Source: Muricea muricata (Eukaryota > Cnidaria > Anthozoa > Malacalcyonacea > Plexauridae). From it: 64,000 nucleotides of DNA. The notes under the pieces are model-generated. The model was not told the origin of the DNA and did not search any database. It was given only the letters and a program-made list of their open reading frames with translations. The position numbers and the translations under genes are program-made. Every line of letters starts with the position of its first letter. Position 1 is the stretch's first letter. The stretch spans positions 37,845,624-37,909,623 of the forward strand of contig OY979716.1 in assembly GCA_963855995.1 (NCBI GenBank), written 5' to 3'. This document shows, in pieces, positions 62,697 through 64,000 of the stretch.

Positions 62697-64000
62697 GACA
62701 GCATTTGCCTGCATGGCAAGAGCTGACATGTGATCACACCATATTACAATGTGTCACAGGTGTGAAAATTGAATTTAAAAACAATTCCCCTCCCACTTGG
62801 GAGAATATTTATCCTAAGCAGTCATGCATTAATTCTGCAAAGATAAGTGCTGTTAGAGCCGAAATACAAAACCTTGTGCACAAAGGGGTGATAAAGCCCT
62901 CAACTCACGAAGAAGGTGAAATTATATCCCCTATTTTTGTACGCCCTAAAAAGGATGGCACGTACAGACTCATTTTAAATTTGAAACAACTTAATGAATA
63001 TGTTGAGTATCACTATTTTAAAATGGACACACTAGAAGCTGCCATCAAATTAATGAAACCGGGCTGTTACATGGCCTCGATAGACTTAAAAGATGCTTAC
63101 TATACAGTAGCAGTTCATTTTGACCACCAAAAATACCTAAAGTTCATATTTGAGGGGACCCTGTATCAGTACACATGCCTTCCAAATGGTTTATCCAGTG
63201 CACCTCGCTTATTTACAAAGCTTCTTAAACCAGTTTATGCCACTTTGCGTAGCATGGGCCACTTAAATTCTGGTTACATTGATGATTCTTATTTGCAAGG
63301 GGACACATTCAATGAATGTTCTAGCAATGTCACAGCTACTGCTGATATGATGACTAGTAGGGGGTTTACCTTACACCCTGACAAGTCAGTTTTTATCCCA
63401 ACTCAAGTTTTAATATTCTTGGGGTTTATACTGAACTCTATTGATATGTCTGTGTCCCCTACACCAGAAAAAATTTCTAAAACTATCGACTCTTGTAACA
63501 GACTTCTGCAAACTTGTGAGCCGTCTATAAAGTTTGTCTCAGAAGTGATTGGTATTTTAGTTTCTAACCTACCTGGTGTAGAGTATGGCCAACGACACTA
63601 TCGTTCACTAGAAATTGACAAAATTCAGGCTTTGAAATCTAAGCAGGGAAATTACAATGCCAATATGACGTTATTGTCTCAGGCAACTCAAGACCTTATA
63701 TGGTGGGTTGCAAATATGGCTAAGGCATACAAGCCCATTTCCCGACCAAACCCATCCAAAGTTATCCAATCAGATGCATCTAAACTTGGATGGGGTGCTG
63801 TTTGTGGCACTCAAAAGTCAGGTGTTAGGTGGGCGCCTGGTGAATGTGAGGCACATATAAACTATTTGGAATTATTTGCGGCCTTCCTAGCATTAAAAAC
63901 TTTTTGCACCAGAGATAATAACACCCATATACAACTACAACTGGATAACACAACTGCTATTGCCTATCTGAACAATATGGGTGGTACAAAATCTATTGAA
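62684..64000 (+). CDS. DIRS retrotransposon ORF2: reverse transcriptase and RNase H (runs off the window)
   Basis: Open frame without a stop to the window edge, overlapping the end of ORF1 in the -1 frame. It starts with the typical AGRLRQHLPAWQEL segment and GVKIEF, then RT blocks: FVRPKKDGTYRLILNLKQLN, MASIDLKDAYYTV (catalytic Asp), a YIDD box at about 63279, and FLGFIL. RNase H follows with QSDASKLGWGAV, YLELFAAFLAL and LDNTTAIAYLNNMGG (D-E-D). DIRS elements then carry a methyltransferase-like and a tyrosine recombinase region, which would lie beyond 64000. The true start codon is unclear; expression may need frameshifting or re-initiation. All visible catalytic residues are present. Confidence 0.92.

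Overview
The window reads as eukaryotic, intron-bearing, AT-rich DNA from an invertebrate with a large, transposon-loaded genome. I infer a cnidarian, probably an anthozoan. The reason is the family set: a ZAD-like/DUF6589 gene, a RecQ-like helicase gene, a 'VGHTHEDIDQ' (DUF7869-like) gene, a DIRS retroelement and GIY-YIG Penelope elements resemble multicopy families I remember from corals and anemones. That is memory, not a search. I see no clearly intact host gene; nearly everything supportable is mobile DNA or its debris.

Layout. 1-5572: one uninterrupted (TACAC)n array. 5631-6317 (-): an exon of a gene resembling the region before the HECT domain in G2E3-like proteins, whose intron runs into the array. 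7276-16636 (-): element 'A', a decayed DUF6589 transposon with its helicase end missing. A 943-bp insertion sits in its third intron and a 3.8-kb foldback element (E1, itself carrying smaller insertions) in its second. 16637-17112 (-): a coding fragment cut by the end of A. 21048-23151 (-): a zinc-finger/tyrosine-recombinase (Crypton-like) pseudogene.

23377-55560: a roughly 32-kb palindrome-like unit. Two inverted arms of about 3.7-3.9 kb (23377-27275 and 44549-55560) carry the same dead Penelope-like element, including a GIY-YIG remnant and a hammerhead ribozyme. Between them lie two divergently transcribed multi-exon genes: a coiled-coil gene (27729 to about 34300, -) and a DDE-like DUF7869-type gene (38657-44299, +). 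I propose this is a giant two-gene DNA transposon with very long terminal inverted repeats (TIRs). The coiled-coil gene is interrupted by a second foldback element (E2, 30568-32950).

47353-54381: element 'B', a complete 7029-bp DNA transposon inserted in the right arm. It has 67-bp perfect TIRs and a 9-bp target duplication, and the left arm supplies its empty site. B carries a four-exon DUF6589 gene (+) facing a two-exon RecQ-like helicase gene (-). Both are slightly broken. The architecture fits a helicase-encoding Academ-type transposon.

55935-56700 (-): 3' end of a LINE. 58677-59727 (-): two orphan acidic exons. 61794-64000 (+): a DIRS-type retrotransposon with gag-like ORF1 and an overlapping reverse transcriptase/RNase H ORF that stays open to the window edge. 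Small MITEs are scattered throughout, several with exact target duplications or empty sites inside the window.
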